From assembly GCF_001420695.1 (NCBI RefSeq), contig NZ_LJJB01000007.1, positions 1,634,184 through 1,698,183 of the forward strand: a DNA stretch of 64,000 bases. Reading direction: 5' to 3'. Positions 61,007 to 64,000 of the stretch are shown piece by piece (position 1 is the stretch's first letter; each line of letters opens with the position of its first letter). This DNA comes from Brevibacillus choshinensis (GTDB lineage: Bacteria > Bacillota > Bacilli > Brevibacillales > Brevibacillaceae). Under the pieces are notes generated by a model. The model searched no databases, was not told the origin of the DNA, and saw only the letters and a program-made list of their open reading frames with translations. The position numbers and the translations under genes were made by a program.

Positions 61007-61975
61007 ATGAATAGCGACGATATGGTGAAGAGAATATGCGAAGGAAATCTTCGGGCGGTTGCGCGTGGGTTGACTCATGTCGAAGCAGAAGACTCGATCG
61101 GTAGAGAAATCGTACAAAAAATGATAGCACGTACAGGAAAAGCCCATGTCATCGGAATAACAGGGTCACCCGGGGTTGGAAAATCTACACTTGTCAATCA
61201 ATTAATCAAAACACTCAGAAAATCCGGCGCAAAGGTAGGTATTTTGGCAGTTGATCCTTCAAGCCCGTATAGCGGCGGAGCAATACTTGGGGATCGCATC
61301 CGAATGATGGAATCGGTATCCGATTTGGGAGTTTTCATGCGAAGTATACCAAGTGATGGACATTTGGGCGGACTTTCCCGCACGACAGGGGATGCGATCA
61401 GCCTTTTGGACGCTGCAGGATTCGATTTCATACTCGTGGAGACAGTCGGTATCGGACAATCGGAGATAGAAATTATCAAGTTTGCACACACCACCATGAT
61501 AGTGCTTGCACCCGGATTGGGCGATGACATCCAGGCCATTAAGTCAGGAATACTGGAAGTCGGACAAATCTTCGTCGTCAATAAGGCAGATCGTGAGGGA
61601 ACTGAGGCTGTCGTTCATTCCATACAATCCATGCTTCATTTTAAAAGTAATACAGACCAATGGGAAATACCCGTGATTAAGACCGTTGCACATACCGGAG
61701 ATGGAATGGATACCCTCGTTGAATGTTTAATGAAACACTATAGCTTTCTGAAAGATTCAGGGGAATTAATCCCTTTCAAACGTTTGCAAATGGAATACCT
61801 TGTTGAACAATCTGTTCATGAAGCTGTCTCACAATTGCTCGAACAGGCAAAACATTCATCTGAGTGGGATTCATATATGGACGGTATCCTGAGAGGGAAT
61901 TATCAACTCGTGGACGCATTTCGTTGGGTTTGTGCTCCAGGGAAAATGCAAGGAAATAGTGGAGAAAAGCCTTAA
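61007..61975 (+). CDS. MeaB/ArgK-like G-protein chaperone of the B12 mutase
   Basis: The 322-residue P-loop GTPase protects and reloads B12-dependent mutases. It has GITGSPGVGKSTLVNQLI (Walker A), AVDPSSPYSGGAILGDRIRM (the family's switch region), FIRS-like VFMRSIPSDGHLGGLSR, DFILVETVGIGQSE (Walker B) and the guanine-specificity motif VVNKADREG. The C-terminal arm dimerises the protein. ATG 61007 follows AAGGAAGAGGG; a longer frame overlaps the ligase gene. It is the last gene of the mutase operon. Confidence 0.93.
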   Translation: MNSDDMVKRICEGNLRAVARGLTHVEAEDSIGREIVQKMIARTGKAHVIGITGSPGVGKSTLVNQLIKTLRKSGAKVGILAVDPSSPYSGGAILGDRIRMMESVSDLGVFMRSIPSDGHLGGLSRTTGDAISLLDAAGFDFILVETVGIGQSEIEIIKFAHTTMIVLAPGLGDDIQAIKSGILEVGQIFVVNKADREGTEAVVHSIQSMLHFKSNTDQWEIPVIKTVAHTGDGMDTLVECLMKHYSFLKDSGELIPFKRLQMEYLVEQSVHEAVSQLLEQAKHSSEWDSYMDGILRGNYQLVDAFRWVCAPGKMQGNSGEKP

Positions 61976-62062
61976 AATGACGGTGGAGCCGCCCTTGTAC
62001 TAATGGATACAGACTACGCTAGGACACAGGGCGTTCCATCCTAAGAAAGATACATATGGTTT

Positions 62063-62662
62063 TCAACACGATTTTGATTGTAGTACGGATTTCACCAATG
62101 CTTTGCTGTAAAACTCTGCGATTTCCTTACTTGCTAATTGACCATCCGGTGAAAACCAATTGGCAATGGAATTGGTCGCACCCAGCATTAATAATCGCGT
62201 TAACGTGGAGTTCTCCGTCTGGAACACGCCCTGTTCAATGCCTGATTCTATAATGTATTGAAAATATCGTTCATATTCCGCCCTTTGCTCCAATACTTTA
62301 ATGCGGAATTCTTCGGATACCATGCTGGGACGATTAATGACATTAAACACCGCTTTTTCTTCTGTAATATTCAGAATGAGGGACTCAATTGCCAATTCAA
62401 GTTTTTTGGAGACCGGATGCTCGCTGTCAATAATTTGCTTGATTTGTTCTATACATTTAGTAGCAATCATTTTGTGGCACTGGTAAAGCAAATCATCTTT
62501 GCTGTTTACATAATAGTAAATGGCACCTTTCGTTAGGCGCATCTGATTTGCAATATCTTCTATTGTGGTTCCATGATATCCCTTTTCGTTAAAAAGTTGA
62601 GCTGCCGTTCTAAGTATATTCATCTTCTTCTCAAGTGCCCGTTCTTCACGAAAAGAAGCCAT
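62063..62662 (-). CDS. TetR family transcriptional regulator
   Basis: From the ATG seven bases after AGGAGG the protein has 199 residues. The N-terminal HTH reads ILRTAAQLFNEKGYHGTTIEDIANQMRLTKGAIYYYVNSKDDLLYQ, followed by an all-helical ligand domain as in FadR/KstR-type acyl-CoA-sensing regulators. It converges on the mutase operon and is the likely repressor of it, with an acyl-CoA ligand as a plausible signal. It also lies upstream of, and divergent from, the aminotransferase gene at 63007. Confidence 0.92.
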   Translation of the reverse strand: MASFREERALEKKMNILRTAAQLFNEKGYHGTTIEDIANQMRLTKGAIYYYVNSKDDLLYQCHKMIATKCIEQIKQIIDSEHPVSKKLELAIESLILNITEEKAVFNVINRPSMVSEEFRIKVLEQRAEYERYFQYIIESGIEQGVFQTENSTLTRLLMLGATNSIANWFSPDGQLASKEIAEFYSKALVKSVLQSKSC

Positions 62663-62719
62663 ATCAAATCCTCCTTTATCATCTCTAGATGCCGACCTAT
62701 CCATCAAGACTATTATAGC

Positions 62720-62743
62720 ATTCGAATTTTATATATTTCGAAT
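62720..62743. promoter_or_regulatory. dyad near the TetR gene, candidate operator
   Basis: ATTCGAA-N10-TTCGAAT is a perfect inverted repeat about 60 bases upstream of the TetR start codon. Autoregulation is inferred. I did not find a second copy upstream of the mutase operon at 57274-57510. Confidence 0.5.
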
Positions 62744-62800
62744 TTTTTTGAACTAGATTCAACTAAACATTTTGGGTATGACGAATAAACAATCCACGTA

Positions 62801-62851
62801 ATGTTTCTCATTTGCAAGAAATGTTTCTCAATGAAAAAATACATGTTCTCA
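62801..62851 (+). repeat. helically phased direct repeats, candidate enhancer
   Basis: ATGTTTCTCA occurs at 62801-62810 and again at 62821-62830. A shorter copy ATGTTCTCA lies at 62843-62851. Spacing is 20 and 22 bases, about two helical turns each. The block lies ~100-150 bases upstream of the sigma-54 promoter, the usual place for enhancer-binding protein sites. Inverted partial copies (AGAAAC, TTGAGAAA) follow at 62859 and 62899. Confidence 0.6.
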
Positions 62852-62944
62852 ACAATAAGAAACGCATTTCGAGGCAAGGTGTCATTTATATTCTGAAACT
62901 TGAGAAAATCAATTGGAAATAGCCGAAAAACCCCTCGTTTCCGG

Positions 62945-62962
62945 TTGGCACCATCCTTGCAA
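62945..62962 (+). promoter_or_regulatory. near-perfect sigma-54 promoter of the aminotransferase gene
   Basis: TTGGCACCATCCTTGCAA matches the TGGCAC-N5-TTGCA consensus at every conserved position, with the required ten bases between GG and GC. It lies 44 bases upstream of the ATG at 63007. Confidence 0.93.
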
Positions 62963-63006
62963 TAATTCTATGTTGTCAAAACAACAAACAAAAAGGATGG
63001 ATACAA

Positions 63007-64000
63007 ATGGAACGCAAATCAAGAGAAGAATCCCTGCAATTAGCCGCGGAAGTGTTAGAGTTTATACAAAGCGAAACACTTTCAGTCGATCAAAAGAAGA
63101 AAATTGTATCGGATTCCGTTGATAATTTTAGCAACTATGTAACCAAAGCTATTTTGGCTCATCGTAAATCCGTTTCAAACGACTTTTCCGTTGTAGAGTG
63201 GGAGGATGAAGCTGCCGTTTTCCGTGACACGATGGGCGACGAGTACATCGATTGTCTTGGAGGCTATGGCGTCTATTTGCTCGGTCATCGCCATCCAAAG
63301 GTAGTTAAGGCTGTTGAGGCACAAATTAAAAGATATGCTCTCCATAGCCAAGAAATGGTTGATCCATTACGCGGTTACTTGTCTAAACTGGTTGCTTATA
63401 TTACACCGGGAGATTTACAGCACTCCTACCTGGTCAATTGCGGCACTGAAGCAAATGAAATGGCTTTAAAACTGGCACGCCTTGCAACAGGGAAAAAGTA
63501 TTTCATCTCTACAGAAAAAGGCTTCCACGGCAAAACGTTGGGTTCCCTATCAGCTTCGGGTAAAGGTACCTTCCGTGAACCGTATTTGCCGCTTGTGCCT
63601 GGATTCCAGCATGTACCTTTTGGAGATGCAGATGCAGTCGAGCAAGCTATTCGTATCCTCATCAATACTGGGGAAACTGTGGCAGGGGTTATCGTCGAAC
63701 CGATCCAAGGTGAGGGTGGAGTCAACATTCCACCAGATGACTATTTGCCTCGTCTGCGCGAAATTTGCGATAAGTACGAATGCCTGTTGATTGTCGATGA
63801 AGTCCAGACGGGAATGGGTCGTACCGGAACGATGTTTGGTGTAGATCACTGGGATGTGGTTCCTGATATCATGACCTTGGGCAAAGCATTTGGTGGTGGC
63901 GTAATGCCAATCGCAGCAATGGTTGCAAAGAAAAAGTGGTGGGGGAAAATGGAAGAAAATCCATTCCTGCTCGGTTCGTCAACATTCGGAGGAAATCCGC
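63007..64000 (+). CDS. patA: putrescine aminotransferase-like protein (partial, cut by window end)
   Basis: The frame is open from the ATG to the window end (331 codons). It encodes a class III PLP aminotransferase. GDEYIDCLGGYGVYLLGHRHPKVV, LVNCGTEANEMALKLARLATG, EKGFHGKTLGSLSASGK, VEPIQGEGGV and LIVDEVQTGMGRTG (PLP-contact Asp) are followed by LGKAFGGGVMPIAA with the PLP Lys. The N-terminal ~70-residue extension (FIQSETLSVDQKKKIVSDSVDNF) is typical of putrescine aminotransferase PatA/YgjG. E. coli patA is also sigma-54 dependent. AAAGGATGG precedes the ATG. The C-terminus lies outside the window. Confidence 0.9.
   Translation, partial: MERKSREESLQLAAEVLEFIQSETLSVDQKKKIVSDSVDNFSNYVTKAILAHRKSVSNDFSVVEWEDEAAVFRDTMGDEYIDCLGGYGVYLLGHRHPKVVKAVEAQIKRYALHSQEMVDPLRGYLSKLVAYITPGDLQHSYLVNCGTEANEMALKLARLATGKKYFISTEKGFHGKTLGSLSASGKGTFREPYLPLVPGFQHVPFGDADAVEQAIRILINTGETVAGVIVEPIQGEGGVNIPPDDYLPRLREICDKYECLLIVDEVQTGMGRTGTMFGVDHWDVVPDIMTLGKAFGGGVMPIAAMVAKKKWWGKMEENPFLLGSSTFGGNP

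Larger units (their letters stand above)
62663..63006 (+). other. intergenic regulatory region
   Basis: No gene is visible in the 344-base gap. It holds the TetR gene's ribosome site, a dyad at 62720-62743, phased repeats at 62801-62851 and the sigma-54 promoter at 62945-62962. Confidence 0.8.

Noticed and set aside
61990-62033. Inverted repeat CGCCCT-TGT / ACA-C-AGGGCG between the MeaB and TetR genes as a terminator.
   Set aside because: The stem is bulged with a long loop and no T run; possibly a terminator but too weak to annotate.

Overview
The window looks like a chromosomal stretch of a spore-former-type Firmicute, most likely Brevibacillus or a close Paenibacillaceae relative. This rests on strong AGGAGG ribosome sites, frequent GTG/TTG starts, moderate GC, HU, PucR/CdaR-type and sigma-54 (SigL) regulators, DUF554 and DUF3311/YhjB-type genes. 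The genus is an inference from gene style, not from a marker gene. There is no rRNA, tRNA, CRISPR array or intact insertion sequence. The only mobile-element trace is a broken tyrosine-recombinase fragment at the left edge. Most of the window is catabolic operons, each with its own regulator.

Layout. 1-4.4 kb: two gene remnants, two membrane proteins, a secreted copper-amine-oxidase-N-domain protein and HU. 4.5-11.2 kb: an ArsR regulator with an Old Yellow Enzyme, an acetyltransferase, an aldehyde dehydrogenase, an MFS transporter and a DinB protein. 11.4-17.6 kb: a PucR-type regulator divergent from an aldehyde dehydrogenase/beta-hydroxyacid dehydrogenase pair, then a serine hydrolase. 17.9-24.3 kb: a GntR/UTRA regulator followed by a complete ECF importer, a BtpA-family TIM barrel, a PfkB kinase and a cupin. 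24.3-30.3 kb: a MerR regulator facing a PuuP-like permease, an orphan CbiO-like ATPase, a NiCoT-type nickel/cobalt transporter, a ureohydrolase and spermidine synthase. 30.5-38.4 kb: an ABC importer with a cytoplasmic phosphodiesterase, DeoR regulator, HAD phosphatase and D-serine ammonia-lyase. 38.8-48.6 kb: a sigma-54 activator divergent from a dipeptide ABC importer and M20 dipeptidase. 48.8-57.3 kb: a second sigma-54 activator, DUF3311 (plus a relic copy), a sodium:solute symporter, two YtcJ-like amidohydrolases and a second PuuP-like permease. 57.5-62.7 kb: a split B12-dependent acyl-CoA mutase with PaaK-like CoA ligase, MeaB-like GTPase and TetR regulator. 63.0 kb to the end: a putrescine-aminotransferase-like gene behind a near-perfect sigma-54 promoter, cut by the window end.

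Common theme. Many modules handle small nitrogenous compounds: polyamines, guanidino compounds, D-serine, dipeptides and amides. Three sigma-54 promoters and two enhancer-binding proteins fit nitrogen/carbon scavenging control.

Best candidates for undescribed biology: (1) the 30.5-38.4 kb operon, whose gene set suits import and stepwise breakdown of a phosphodiester of D-serine (for example lombricine), next to a guanidino-hydrolase operon; (2) the 57.5-62 kb mutase operon, whose active-site positions match none of the methylmalonyl-, isobutyryl- or 2-hydroxyisobutyryl-CoA mutases as I recall them; (3) the ECF/BtpA/PfkB/cupin operon, whose substrate I cannot name. All family calls come from reading the translated sequences; no database search was run.
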